Positions 8,421 to 17,558 of a stretch of DNA of 64,000 nucleotides are shown in pieces. This stretch comes from SG8-41 sp963802355 (GTDB taxonomy: Bacteria; Pseudomonadota; Gammaproteobacteria; Burkholderiales; SG8-41): the NCBI GenBank assembly GCA_963802355.1, contig CAWDIV010000025.1:14768-78767 (forward strand), read 5' to 3'. The first letter of the stretch is position 1, and each line of letters opens with the position of its first letter. The notes under the pieces are model-generated. The model was not told the DNA's origin. It saw only the letters and a program-made list of their open reading frames with translations, and did not search any database. A program made the position numbers and the translations under genes.

Positions 8421-8891
8421 ATGAATCACTCCATTCGTCGACGCGCCGTACTGCACGCCGGCGTGGCGCTGTGCGCTTCGCTGGTTATTCCGCCCGTGCG
8501 GGCCTGTGAATACTTCACGGGCACGTTGCGGATCACTCATCCGTGGACCCGCGCCACGGGCCCGGATACGTTCGCCGTAGTCTGCATGAGGTTCGATGAG
8601 GTGACCGAGACCGACCGTTTGATCGGAGTCGAAACGCCAGTGGCTGCCGGTGCGGAACTGGTTGGGGAAAGGACGGGCGCTGGAGTGAACCTCCTCATTC
8701 CCCAAGGCCGCGAAACCCTGCTCAGCGAAGACGGCACGCATATACGTCTCTTGGGATTGAAGCATCCGCTCTTAATCGCTCGGTCCTACCCTCTCAAGCT
8801 CGTGTTCGAGAAGGGAGGCATCGTCGGCGCCATTTTGAATGTCGATTACCTGCGCCCGCTCTCGCCTTCTGCCGGCAGCCATCGCTTTTGA
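8421..8891 (+). CDS. PCu(A)C-like periplasmic copper-chaperone homologue with altered ligands
   Basis: 156 residues; GGAGG lies seven bases before the ATG. The N terminus carries a twin-arginine-like signal (RRRAVLHAGVALCASLV) with a cut near VRA-CEY. The fold markers are ITHPWTRAT near residue 38, DRLIGVETPVAAG, IPQGRETLLSEDGTHIRLLGLKHPL and a final FEKGG strand. Authentic PCu(A)C proteins bind Cu(I) through conserved Met and His residues, including an HLMLMGL segment. Here that segment is HIRLLGL, and the VELHEH-type histidine region reads AELVGER. Copper delivery to cytochrome oxidase is therefore questionable for this copy. Confidence 0.82.
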   Translation: MNHSIRRRAVLHAGVALCASLVIPPVRACEYFTGTLRITHPWTRATGPDTFAVVCMRFDEVTETDRLIGVETPVAAGAELVGERTGAGVNLLIPQGRETLLSEDGTHIRLLGLKHPLLIARSYPLKLVFEKGGIVGAILNVDYLRPLSPSAGSHRF

Positions 8892-9081
8892 CGCACGCCC
8901 TTGCCTGATTGATCGGGGATGCAGTTGGATGGGTGTAGTGGCGTTGGCGAATAGTCGGGAAGAAACATTTCATGATTGATTCATTCGTCCGTCATATGTT
9001 GCCGCTAAGGTTCCTAACGGGTGAAAACCCAACTTGTGCAGGTCCAACAACGTTCTTGACCCAACCAAGGGAGTTCATTCT

Positions 9082-11391
9082 ATGAATCTCGGAGTTAGCA
9101 GGAACCAGATCGCTCTAGCCGTGACCGCAGCGCTTGGCGCCGCTGCGATGGTTACCTCGCTGAGTACCGTGAGCGCCGGCAAGGCGCAGGGAAAGTACGT
9201 TGCCGGCGACATCCACAACCACACGACCTGCTCCGACGGCTCGACCTCGATGCAGAAGCTGGTCAAGAAGTCGACCGACAAGGTCGACACGCCCTTTGGC
9301 TTGGACTGGTTCGTCCAGGCCGGCCACGGCGGCAACGGCAACCGCAATTGCACGCTGGTCGAGGACGCGACCCTTGCCACACCCGCCTATCCTTTCGTGC
9401 CTGGCCAAGGCCCCCAGACCACTTGGGCCCAAAGCATCGGCGCCGCCAACGTGAAGGGTAATGCAGCGAACGGCGGCGTCGCTCTGAGCACCCAGGCGAA
9501 TCCCAGCATGTGGCGCTGGCAATCGGTTCAGGAATTCCAATACCCGCTGATGGAGTACCTGTCCGCCCTCAAGAACCTGCCCATCTTCCTGGGCCTGGAA
9601 TCGGTGGTGGCAGGCCACGAGCACACGTCTATGGCTTTGATCACGGGCCAGATGCCCGCAGGGTTCGATAATCCTAACCGTTTAGGCCTACCCTTCACGC
9701 CCTTGGGCAATGCTACGGCGTTTGCGCAATGGACCTACTGCTTCGACCGCGGGGACGCCGACTGGAGCCGCGGCAACACGGCCATCGGCAGCGGTATCGG
9801 CAACAACTGGGACTGCTCGGTACCGGGCAGCCTGAACGCAGCAGACCCGAGTTGGAATGCCACGGCCCAGAAACTCGTGCCGGCCGGCGGGACCGGCACC
9901 GGCGAGCGCGGCCACGCGAAGACCGTCGAGGCGATGAAGTGGATGAAGGCGTTCCACCCAAATGAGAGCTACTACATCCCGACGCATCTGGAGCGTGCCG
10001 GGCCGTTCAATCCAAACGGCAATAACGGATTCAATATCGAGCACCTGCGCAACTTCAACAACGCCGCGCCCATGGTGGCCTTCGGCTTCGAGACCCAGCC
10101 GGGGCACGGCGCCTCGGACACGCGCGGCGAATACATCATGCGGCGCAACAGCTTTGGGGCTGGCGTTGGCAATGTCGACTCGGTGGGCGGCACGACCTAC
10201 GGCGGCACGGGCGTGTATGGCTCGCAGATTGGCGGCGTCTGGGACGCGCTGTTGGGTGAAGGCCGGAACTTCTGGTTCATCGCCAGTTCCGACTGGCACA
10301 ACCGCGGCCGGTTCGGCTCCGATGACCGGCGCACGTCGCAGGATTTCTTTCCTGGCGAATATCAGCGCAACTACACCATGGTGCGCAACGCCGGTAATCC
10401 GAAGCTGAGCCCGCAGATGATCGTGGACGGCTTGCGCACCGGCAACACGTTCGTTGCCGGCGGCCAGTTGATCGACGGCCTGGCGTTCACGGCTTGCATC
10501 GGCAATCCGGCGCCGCATGGCCGCAGCAACCAGGCGGTGGAATCGCTGACGGTAAACGCCGCGCTCGACAATTCGGATACCGACCACAAGGGTTGCGCCA
10601 TTATGGGCGAGAAGCTCGTGGTGGATGCGGGCGCGGATATCGTCGTGTCCATCGTGGTGCGCGACCCATCGGGCACGAACTATTCGCCCTACACGTTCGA
10701 CAACCCGTCGCTGGCGCAGGTCGGCATCCGCCAGCCGCTGAACGCACCGGTGCTCGATCACATCGACGTCATTCGCGGCATGGTCACCGGCAACAAGACG
10801 CCCGGTGCGTCCGATTACTCGGGTGAATGGCCGAGGAATTGGATTAACGCCTACCTGGACGAAAAGGGGATTTCCCCCTCCTTGGCGAGTGTGCCCGCCG
10901 GGGCCAAGAACACTTCGGCGGCGGTCATCAAGACCTTCAATGACGCCACTTGGACAGCCCTCAAGCGCGACACGCAATACAAGGTAATGACCTTCCGCAT
11001 CTCGGGAGTGAATGCGTCCCAGTACCTCCGCCTCCGGGGCACCAACCTGCCGCCCAGCGTGCCGTTCGAGACCGATGCCGATGGCAACCCGCTGCCAGAT
11101 CTGTGGACGAACCAATCGGCCATCAGCGGAACCGGGGCGCCCGCGAACCTTCCTGGCTTCCCCGAGAACCACTTCCTGCGGATCCGGTGCATGGTCGCTG
11201 GCACGACCGTGCCTGACAACAGCACGACGTACACCGGCACGGCGATCGACGGCTGCCCTAATCACTTGCCTGTCGTCAACGGCACGAAGATGGTCGCGTT
11301 TGACGTGGCCGCCTGGGCCGACCTCTGGTTCTACAGCAACCCGATCTTCATCGAGGTCAAGGGCTCGACAACGGTCGCCGGGGTTAAGTAA
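9082..11391 (+). CDS. secreted PHP-domain metallohydrolase-like protein
   Basis: 769 residues from the ATG at 9082, preceded by AAGGGAG; an earlier GTG at 9034 in frame adds a non-signal-like leader. A Sec signal peptide (VTAALGAAAMVTSLSTVSAGKA) is followed at once by GDIHNHTTCSDGS, the first PHP metal motif. Further metal-binding motifs are QAGHGGN, the GLESVVAGHEH pair, and SSDWHNRGRF. PHP proteins are metal-dependent phosphoesterases, and large exported ones are poorly characterised. A C-terminal beta-rich region of about 250 residues follows the catalytic part. A strong terminator closes the gene. The PPIase-HupE pair starts 87 bases later. Confidence 0.82.
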   Translation: MNLGVSRNQIALAVTAALGAAAMVTSLSTVSAGKAQGKYVAGDIHNHTTCSDGSTSMQKLVKKSTDKVDTPFGLDWFVQAGHGGNGNRNCTLVEDATLATPAYPFVPGQGPQTTWAQSIGAANVKGNAANGGVALSTQANPSMWRWQSVQEFQYPLMEYLSALKNLPIFLGLESVVAGHEHTSMALITGQMPAGFDNPNRLGLPFTPLGNATAFAQWTYCFDRGDADWSRGNTAIGSGIGNNWDCSVPGSLNAADPSWNATAQKLVPAGGTGTGERGHAKTVEAMKWMKAFHPNESYYIPTHLERAGPFNPNGNNGFNIEHLRNFNNAAPMVAFGFETQPGHGASDTRGEYIMRRNSFGAGVGNVDSVGGTTYGGTGVYGSQIGGVWDALLGEGRNFWFIASSDWHNRGRFGSDDRRTSQDFFPGEYQRNYTMVRNAGNPKLSPQMIVDGLRTGNTFVAGGQLIDGLAFTACIGNPAPHGRSNQAVESLTVNAALDNSDTDHKGCAIMGEKLVVDAGADIVVSIVVRDPSGTNYSPYTFDNPSLAQVGIRQPLNAPVLDHIDVIRGMVTGNKTPGASDYSGEWPRNWINAYLDEKGISPSLASVPAGAKNTSAAVIKTFNDATWTALKRDTQYKVMTFRISGVNASQYLRLRGTNLPPSVPFETDADGNPLPDLWTNQSAISGTGAPANLPGFPENHFLRIRCMVAGTTVPDNSTTYTGTAIDGCPNHLPVVNGTKMVAFDVAAWADLWFYSNPIFIEVKGSTTVAGVK

Positions 11392-11417
11392 AGAAAACGC
11401 GAGAAATCGCATTCGAG

Positions 11418-11450
11418 GCGCCGCGCGGGATTGCGCGGCGCTTTGTTATT
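11418..11450 (+). terminator. rho-independent terminator after the PHP gene
   Basis: GCGCCGCGC (11418-11426) and GCGCGGCGC (11433-11441) form a perfect 9 bp stem around GGGATT, followed by TTTGTTATT. Confidence 0.85.
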
Positions 11451-11478
11451 GCCACAATTGTTTGACACTCAAATAACG

Positions 11479-12347
11479 ATGTCCACTATACTTCCAACGC
11501 CCTTCCCCAACGAAGTCAAGTCTTCCTCCCGCGGTGCGATATGGCCGAATTGGCTGCGTGAGCCGCTATTACACTTTCTCTTGCTGGGTGGTCTGCTGTT
11601 CGGCCTGGACCATGTCATCGTCGGTCGGGCGGACGATCCACGCACGATTTACGTCGATGCCGCGGTGGACAGCGAGGCACGGTCGGTGTTCAAGAAGGCG
11701 CGTGGCCGGGAGCCCAATGAGGACGAGCTTTACGCGCTGCGCCGGGTCTGGCTCGACAACGAGGTGCTCTACCGCGAGGGCCTCACGCTTGGGGTCGACA
11801 AGGGCGACCAGGCGATCCGCGAACGGGTGATCTTCAAGATGCTGAGCATCGTCAATTCGAACCTCAAAGCGCCGCCCCTCGACGACCAGGTGCTGCAGGG
11901 ACTGGTTCGAGAAGAACCGCGGCAAGTACGACGAACCGGCACGCTACGACTTCCACGAAGCCGTGCTCTCGGGCGACAGATCAGAAGCCGCCGTGCACGC
12001 GTTCGTGGAGACGCTGCACAAGGGGATAGGGAGGTGAATTGAATGCCGGGCTGCGGGTGTTCAAGGGCCGGCCGCACTCCAACATCGTCCAAGGTTACGG
12101 TGAAGACTTCGCCAAGGCGCTCGAGGCGTCACCGGCGGGCAAATGGCGCGCCCTTCCCACCCGTGACGGCTGGCGCGCCGTACAACTCGAATCGGTCACG
12201 CCGCCCAGGCCGGCCTCCTTTGAAGCGTTACGCGGCGTGGTGCTGCAGGACTGGACCGATACCACGATGGCCGAACAGCGGACCGCCGCGGTACGCGCAC
12301 TGGCCAAGAAGTACACCGTGAAGGTCGAAGTGGTGGCGGTGCAATGA
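11479..12347 (+). pseudogene. membrane-anchored peptidyl-prolyl cis-trans isomerase, two frameshifts
   Basis: The first frame gives an N-terminal anchor (WLREPLLHFLLLGGLLFGL) and a SurA/PpiD-like helical region (EDELYALRRVWLDNEVLYREG). After Q-G at about 11900 the frame must move by one base to continue WFEKNRGKYDEPARYDFHEA. A second one-base shift near 12030 leads to NAGLRVFKGRPHSNIVQGYG and the C-terminal helix. The reassembled protein would be about 289 residues, normal for parvulin-type periplasmic foldases. Both shifts look like one-base insertions. The stop overlaps the HupE start (ATGA). Decay and assembly error cannot be told apart here. Confidence 0.7.
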
Positions 12348-13295
12348 ACGGCTGGTTGTGCAGATTGCTGCTGACCGCCCTGGCGCTGCTCACCGGCGCG
12401 GCGGGAGCGCACGAAATGAGCATGGCGGAGATGGAGTTGCGCCAGACTCTCGCGCGGCGAGTTCCTGTGGCAATGGACGGCGAGCGGAAGCCGCCCGGCG
12501 AGCCAGGAACTGAAGCCGGTATGGCCGGAGGGCTGCAGCGCCGAGAGCAATATCTTGCGCTGCGGCGAAGCGGGACTGCGCGGCACCATGGCGATGGAAG
12601 GGGTCGGCAAGCGCTATTCGGCGGCGATGATGAAGGTGTTCTGGCTCGACGGCCAGACGCGGGTTTACACGATGACCTCAGCGCAGCCGACAGTACACCT
12701 GTATGGCTCGGCCGACGACCAGCGCGGCATGGGAGAGATTGCCTCGGCCTACACCGTGCTGGGCGTCGAGCACATCTTGAGCGGTGTCGACCACCTGATG
12801 TTCGTGCTCGCACTGCTCTTTCTGGTGGGCTTCAATCGGCGGTTGGTGTGGACGATCACGGCGTTCACCGTCGCGCACAGCGTCACGCTGGCGCTGAGTG
12901 CGCTGGGTTGGCTCACGCTTCGCTCGCCGCCCGTCGAGGCGACGATCGCGCTGTCCATTGTGCTCGTCGCCGGCGAGGCGCTGCATGGGCAGCCGACGCT
13001 TTCGCGCCGCTGGCCGGCGCTGGTAGCCTTCCTGTTCGGACTGGTGCACGGTCTCGGCTTTGCAGGCGCCTTGAAGGAAATCGGGCTGCCGCAGAACCAC
13101 CTGTCAGTCGCGCTGCTGACTTTCAACGTCGGCGTCGAGCTGGGTCAGCTCGTGGTGGTGGGCGTCGCCTACCTGATCTATCGGGCCCTGGCCGGCAGGC
13201 CGAAATTCGCCGTTGCGCGCGCGCCCGCGCTTTATGCCATCGGCAGCGTCGCCGCTTACTGGTCGATTGGCCGCATCGTCAGCATCCTTGCCTAA
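12344..13295 (+). CDS. HupE/UreJ-family membrane protein, one apparent frameshift
   Basis: The first frame encodes a signal-like helix (LCRLLLTALALLTGAAGAHE) and about 15 more residues. Near 12455 the frame shifts by one base and continues GEFLWQWTASGSRP through to RIVSILA. The body has six or more membrane helices and the family motifs GVEHILSGVDHLMF, FTVAHSVTLALSALG and GLVHGLGFAGAL. The histidines and aspartate in these are the proposed metal ligands in HupE/UreJ nickel-cobalt permease relatives. Overlap with the isomerase gene implies an operon. Together with the upstream PHP metalloenzyme this suggests a metal-supply or membrane-assembly role (inference). Confidence 0.78.
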
Positions 13296-13349
13296 CCGGA
13301 CGGCTCGCACCCCTTCGGGATTACGATCGCAACGGAGCCGCTACCTGTC

Positions 13350-13435
13350 AGATCAAGTTGCGAGTTACGAGATAGGTATCCCGCAACCCGCATCTCGCAT
13401 CCCTCATCCCTCGTCCCTCGTCCCTCGGGCCGGCC
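13350..13435. repeat. degenerate short tandem repeat spacer
   Basis: Units such as CGCATCTCGCATCC, CTCATCC and CTCGTCC repeat several times. The 3' end of the minus-strand dioxygenase gene lies inside the block. Confidence 0.75.
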
Positions 13436-14294
13436 ACATCTCCGCCAGCCCGTCGGCATCCGTGGCCGTGATCGTCGTGCGCGCAACGTAGCGCGGCTTG
13501 TCGTCGGGCCACGGCCGGCCGCGGTGCAGGATCGCGCGGTTGTCCCACATGATGATGTCGCCGGGCAGCCAGCTGTGGAGATAGGTGTGGCCCGGCGCCG
13601 TGATGTGATCTATCAGCTCCCCCAGTAAGGCCTGGGCCTCGTCTTGCGGTATGCCGTCGATCGCACAGGTATGCGACGCCACGTAGAGCGAGTCGCGCCC
13701 GTTCGCCGGGTTGCGCCAGCGCATCCGCCAGCGCACCGGCGGCAACGCGGATTTCTCACGATCGGATGCCAGATGCGGCGCGATCTTGCCGCGCGAATAG
13801 GCGTAATCGTGCCAGGCGTAGGCCTCGCAGAGCCGCGTGCGCATCTTGTCCGGAAGGCGCTCCCACCCGCGGCGCATCGACGCGAACTCGGTTTCGCCGC
13901 CCGTCGGCGGGATCGTCCGGGCCGAGAGCACGGAAGCCAGGGCAGGGGGTATCTTGAAGCAGCTGTCCGTATGCCAGAGCTGGTTTGCGCGCGCGCGCAG
14001 CGCCTCCTTGTGATCGGGCGGTACCAGGCCGCCCTTGCCGTCCATGTTGGTGAGGACGCTGAAAGGCGTGCCCTCGGCCAGGCTCGCAACCTTGGCGATC
14101 TCCAGTGGTCCGAACCGTTTCGAGAATGCGATCTGCAGCTCGTCCGTGATCGGCTGGCCGCGAAACAGGAGCACGGAGTGTTCTTCGAAAGCCGCCCGCA
14201 CCACGCGATAAGCGTCGTCGCGTTCCGCCACGTCGGCGAGGCCCAGGCCGCGCACTTCCGCGGCGAAGCCAGGTCCGAGCGAAATTACGTCCAT
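13404..14294 (-). CDS. TauD/TfdA-family 2-oxoglutarate-dependent dioxygenase
   Basis: 296 residues from the ATG at 14294; the frame stays open upstream, but this start gives the normal family length and the typical opening MDVISLGPGFAAEVRGL. The iron ligands are in LWHTDSCFK (HxD, about residue 100) and ILHRGRPW (distal His), with the 2-oxoglutarate arginine in RYVARTT. The longer KIPPALASVLSARTIPPTGGETEF loop is typical of TfdA-like members. The last residues (RGTRDEG) and the stop are encoded by the tandem repeat, so the original C terminus may have been replaced. It stands alone, with no receptor gene adjacent. Confidence 0.88.
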   Translation of the reverse strand: MDVISLGPGFAAEVRGLGLADVAERDDAYRVVRAAFEEHSVLLFRGQPITDELQIAFSKRFGPLEIAKVASLAEGTPFSVLTNMDGKGGLVPPDHKEALRARANQLWHTDSCFKIPPALASVLSARTIPPTGGETEFASMRRGWERLPDKMRTRLCEAYAWHDYAYSRGKIAPHLASDREKSALPPVRWRMRWRNPANGRDSLYVASHTCAIDGIPQDEAQALLGELIDHITAPGHTYLHSWLPGDIIMWDNRAILHRGRPWPDDKPRYVARTTITATDADGLAEMWPARGTRDEG

Positions 14295-14518
14295 GGTGCA
14301 TTTTCCCACAACCGGCCGCGAGGTGCCGACAGCGTGTCGTATGTCGACGACACGCCATAGCCGACGTCCGTGAGTCGCGCGTGAAAACGGGTTGCTGGAG
14401 AAAAATAATGCGCAACCGCGCAACCGATCTGCGTCACCTTCGTCTAACTGCTCTCGGCGGGATCGTTTTGCCGATGCGGCGAGGGAATTCAACCAATGTT
14501 GTCAATGATGGAGGTTTC

Positions 14519-15112
14519 ATGAAACGTGAACAGTTGAACGAGCTTCTGCTGCAGTCTCTCGAGAACGAGAGAGGCGGCATCCAGATTTACCGGACGGCCT
14601 TGACGTGCGCGGTGAACGAGGAACTGAAGGAGGAATGGGAGAAATACCTGGAAGAAACGGAAAATCACGAGCGGATACTTCACGATGCGTGCATCACGCT
14701 CGAGATCGATCCGGAGGAGGAGACCCCGGGTCGCGCGATCGTACGTGAGCTGGGAGAGGCCCTGGTGGCGGCGATGGAAAAGGCTCGCAGCGCGGGAAAT
14801 CCGGAAGCGGCGCAACTCGTCGCCTGCGAGTGCGTGGTCCTCGCCGAAACCAAGGATCATCTTGACTGGGATCTGATCGGGGAATGCTCGAAAAAGTTCA
14901 AAGGCGAGGATGCGAAAGCGCTGAAAGTGGCCTATGACGAAGTCGAGGATCAGGAAGACGAGCATCTTTATCACAGCAAGGGCTGGTGTCGGGAGTTGTG
15001 GATCGAGTCACTCGGCATGAAGGCAGTCCTTCCGCCCCCGGAAGAAAGAAAGAAGGTCAAGACGGCGATCGGCGCGGCGAAAGCGGAGCACGCGAGGTCG
15101 AGATCTCGGTAA
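14519..15112 (+). CDS. ferritin-like domain protein
   Basis: 197 residues with GGAGG seven bases upstream of the ATG; the frame extends further upstream but lacks coding character. It is almost wholly helical and acidic. Four-helix-bundle metal motifs are visible: ENERGGIQIY in helix 1, EETENHERIL in helix 2, and later helices ECVVLAETKDHLDWDLI and DEVEDQEDEHLY. The pattern of Glu and His residues spaced for a di-iron site resembles rubrerythrin or bacterioferritin relatives, but the exact subfamily is not clear. A basic tail (AKAEHARSRSR) ends the protein. A hairpin follows at 15122. Confidence 0.75.
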   Translation: MKREQLNELLLQSLENERGGIQIYRTALTCAVNEELKEEWEKYLEETENHERILHDACITLEIDPEEETPGRAIVRELGEALVAAMEKARSAGNPEAAQLVACECVVLAETKDHLDWDLIGECSKKFKGEDAKALKVAYDEVEDQEDEHLYHSKGWCRELWIESLGMKAVLPPPEERKKVKTAIGAAKAEHARSRSR

Positions 15113-15121
15113 CTGAAAGCA

Positions 15122-15150
15122 GGGGCGGGTTTCGAACCCGCCCCTCGATT
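15122..15150 (+). terminator. hairpin downstream of the ferritin-like gene
   Basis: GGGGCGGGTT (15122-15131) and AACCCGCCCC (15135-15144) form a perfect 10 bp stem with loop TCG, followed by TCGATT. The stem is strong but the U-tract is weak. Confidence 0.6.
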
Positions 15151-15253
15151 CCGGCGCGGCCGGAATCTGGAATGTGTCCCGATGCCGCTTCCCGGCTTGG
15201 GATGGGTCTCATCGGTCGTCACTCGTCCACGCATCTGTGTTAGCTTTGGACGC

Positions 15254-16297
15254 ATGCTGCTCCTTTCGAACCAAGATGTGGAAGCGGTCTTGACGATGCC
15301 GGATTGCATCGCGGCGCTCGAGACGGCGTATCGCGAGCAGGCACACGGCGAGGCCATCAACGCGGCGCGCTCCGATGTCGTCACGCCGGCAGGCCGGCCC
15401 GACGCGGTCTATTCCCTCAAGCTCATGGGCGCGGTCAGCCGCAGCTTCGGAGTCGGCGTGCTGCGGCTCAACTCGGACATCATCTCGTTCGGCAGCCGCC
15501 GGCAAGTGAAATTACCCCTCGCGCCCGGCGACCGCTACACCGGGCTGGTGCTGCTATTCAGCGTGGAAACCGGCGAACCGTTGGCGATATTTCCCGACGG
15601 CATCCTGCAGCGCATGCGCGTCGGCGCCACCTCCGCGATCGCCGCAAAGTTTCTGGCGCGCGACGACGCCCGCTGCGTCGCCGTGATCGGCGCGGGCTGG
15701 CAGGCGGGCGGACACGTGATGGCCATTACCGCTATGCGCAAGCTCGAGTCGATCCGCTGCTACAGTCCGACGCCGGAGAAGCGCGGAGCGTTCTGTCGTG
15801 AGATGAGCGAGCTCACCGGCGTCACGGTCCGCGGCACCGCCGCGCCTGAGGAAGCGGTTCGAGGCGCCGACATCGTCCTGTGCGCCACCAATGCCTCGCA
15901 GCACGTGTTTCTGGAAAAATGGTTGGAACCGGGGATGCACGTGTGCACGATACGCGGCCCCGAGCTCGAGCCGGGCGTCGTACAGCACTCCGACGTCGTC
16001 GCCGTCCACGACCGGTCAGAAGGCCAGAGCATAAAAGCGACGCGTGGAGTCGTTCTTCCCAAAGACCGGCATGCGATCGCGGGATTCGATACGTCCCGCG
16101 TACCCACCCTCGCCGAGCTGGTGGCGAGGGAAGCGCCAGCCCGCAGCTCGGCGCAGCAGATAACTTGCTTCGTGAATCTTCCCGGCACCGGATTGCAGTT
16201 TGCGGCTGCCGGCGCGGCGTTCTACGGAAAGGCGCGCGACGCGGGGCGCGGCCGGGAGCTGCCGACGGAATGGTTTACCGAGGACGTCGTACCTTGA
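15254..16297 (+). CDS. ornithine cyclodeaminase / mu-crystallin family protein
   Basis: 347 residues from the ATG at 15254. This family contains NAD(P)-dependent enzymes acting on amino acids or imines, including ornithine cyclodeaminase, ketimine reductases and opine-type enzymes. Visible parts are SLKLMGAVSRSFGVG in the substrate domain, GLVLLFSVETGEPLAIFPDG, RMRVGATSAIAAKFLARDD, and the Rossmann loop VAVIGAGWQAGGH at about residue 138. The typical aspartate region reads ADIVLCATNASQ. The substrate is not assignable. The gene is separated from the ferritin-like gene by a terminator-like hairpin, so it is probably transcribed alone. Confidence 0.88.
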   Translation: MLLLSNQDVEAVLTMPDCIAALETAYREQAHGEAINAARSDVVTPAGRPDAVYSLKLMGAVSRSFGVGVLRLNSDIISFGSRRQVKLPLAPGDRYTGLVLLFSVETGEPLAIFPDGILQRMRVGATSAIAAKFLARDDARCVAVIGAGWQAGGHVMAITAMRKLESIRCYSPTPEKRGAFCREMSELTGVTVRGTAAPEEAVRGADIVLCATNASQHVFLEKWLEPGMHVCTIRGPELEPGVVQHSDVVAVHDRSEGQSIKATRGVVLPKDRHAIAGFDTSRVPTLAELVAREAPARSSAQQITCFVNLPGTGLQFAAAGAAFYGKARDAGRGRELPTEWFTEDVVP

Positions 16298-16301
16298 GAC
16301 A

Positions 16302-16400
16302 AAGCGAAAGGCGAAAGGCGGAAGGCGAAAGGCGGAAGACAAAGACAGGGTCAAAAGACTTCTGACCCATCGTCTATCACCCATCACTCATCACGCACTA
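16302..16400. repeat. tandem GAAAGGC/GGAAGGC heptamers and ATCACCC units
   Basis: Roughly five GCGAAAG/GCGGAAG heptamers are followed by a second block of CATCACT/CATCACG units. The first block is nearly identical in style to the one at 44632-44688. Confidence 0.8.
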
Positions 16401-16408
16401 TCAAGAAT

Positions 16409-17437
16409 ATGAAATTCGGATTGTTCGGCGGCGCCAGGCTTGGGCGAGCGGATCCTCTGGGTGACAGCTATAACTACAAGGATTTCATTTCCTACGTCAG
16501 GGATGCCGAGCAGCTCGGTTTCGAAAGCATATTCCTGGTCGAGCATCACTTCACGGGCGGCGGGCAGGTTTCCGCCTCGCTGAATCTGCTTTCGTATCTT
16601 GCCGCATGCACTACGCGGATGCGCCTGGGGACTGCCGTCGTGGTGCTGCCCTGGCACAACCCGGTCCTGCTGGCGGAGCAGGTGGCGACGCTCGACGTGC
16701 TGTCCGGCGGGCGCGTGGACTTCGGCGTAGGGCGTGGTTATCGAAAGGTCGAGTTCGAACAATTCTGTATTCCGATGGAGGAAGCGCAGGAGCGCCACAG
16801 CGAATGCCTCGAGATCGTCCTTAAGGCCTGGACCACGCCCGGGCGGTTTTCCCATCGAGGCAAGCGCTGGCAATACCAGGACATCGTGGTCGAGCCGGCG
16901 CCGCTGCAGCAGCCGCATCCGCCGATATGGATGGCTGCGGGCACGCCGGGCGGGATCAGCTACGTGGCCGGCAGCAACTACAACCTTCTGCTCGACCAGC
17001 TCGCCTCGCTGGACCAGGTAGCCGAGCGCGTGCGCATCTATCTCGACGGTCTTGCCGCCAAGGGACGCGAGCGGGACGCGGGACGCGTCGGCGTGACCCG
17101 TGGCCTGCACATCGTTACCACCGAAGAGGAGCGGAAAAAGGCCCTGGAACGGCGGCGTGAGGTCGTGAAGAACATCGGGGACATCGCCCGCCGGCCCGGC
17201 GCCGACGCCCCTTCTTACGCTGAGATGGTCGCGGCAGACGACGCGGCTCTGATCGGCACGCCGGAAGAAATCATCGAAAAGCTGCGGCAGCTCGCGGCGC
17301 GCGGGGTCGAGTACGTGTTGTTGTCGAACGCCACGGCGACGCGCAAGACGCTCGAAGTTTTCGCCACGGAGATCATGCCTCACGTAGCGCAAGCGTCCGC
17401 GCACGCCGCGGCGGACAAGACCATTGCCGCGAGTTGA
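16409..17437 (+). CDS. LLM-class (luciferase-like) flavin-dependent oxidoreductase
   Basis: 342 residues forming a bacterial-luciferase-type TIM barrel. The opening KFGLFGGARLGR, FESIFLVEHHFTGGG (the EHH motif), LGTAVVVLPWHNPVLLAEQ, LSGGRVDFGVGRGYRKVEF and IWMAAGTPGG are conserved landmarks of the F420/FMN-dependent group. A late GTPEEIIEKLRQLAARGVEYVLL strand-helix pair closes the barrel. Such enzymes oxidise or monooxygenate diverse small organics with FMNH2, and the substrate is unknown here. No flavin reductase gene is adjacent. Confidence 0.9.
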   Translation: MKFGLFGGARLGRADPLGDSYNYKDFISYVRDAEQLGFESIFLVEHHFTGGGQVSASLNLLSYLAACTTRMRLGTAVVVLPWHNPVLLAEQVATLDVLSGGRVDFGVGRGYRKVEFEQFCIPMEEAQERHSECLEIVLKAWTTPGRFSHRGKRWQYQDIVVEPAPLQQPHPPIWMAAGTPGGISYVAGSNYNLLLDQLASLDQVAERVRIYLDGLAAKGRERDAGRVGVTRGLHIVTTEEERKKALERRREVVKNIGDIARRPGADAPSYAEMVAADDAALIGTPEEIIEKLRQLAARGVEYVLLSNATATRKTLEVFATEIMPHVAQASAHAAADKTIAAS

Positions 17438-17558
17438 GGTCACGAGCCAGCAGATGGGGCGGCATTTCGTGCTCAATCTCTCGCGATCCCCTAACGTGCT
17501 TTAGGCCGAGGGCTCTACCTCAGTCCTACGCTCGATCAAATTAAGTATCATGCCGGCC

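Noticed and set aside
9034..9081. GTG at 9034 as start of the PHP gene
   Set aside because: The added residues are not signal-like, and the ATG at 9082 has a good ribosome binding site and signal peptide directly after it.
12344..13375. The 343-codon plus-strand frame beginning at 12344 as one protein
   Set aside because: After residue ~38 the translation becomes Arg/Gly/Ala-rich; the HupE motifs lie in the neighbouring frame, so a frameshift explains both.
15122..15150. tRNA T-arm-like sequence GGGTTTCGAACCCG
   Set aside because: The arm is a perfect 10 bp hairpin with a 3-base loop and no acceptor, D or anticodon arm upstream; a terminator-like hairpin explains it better.
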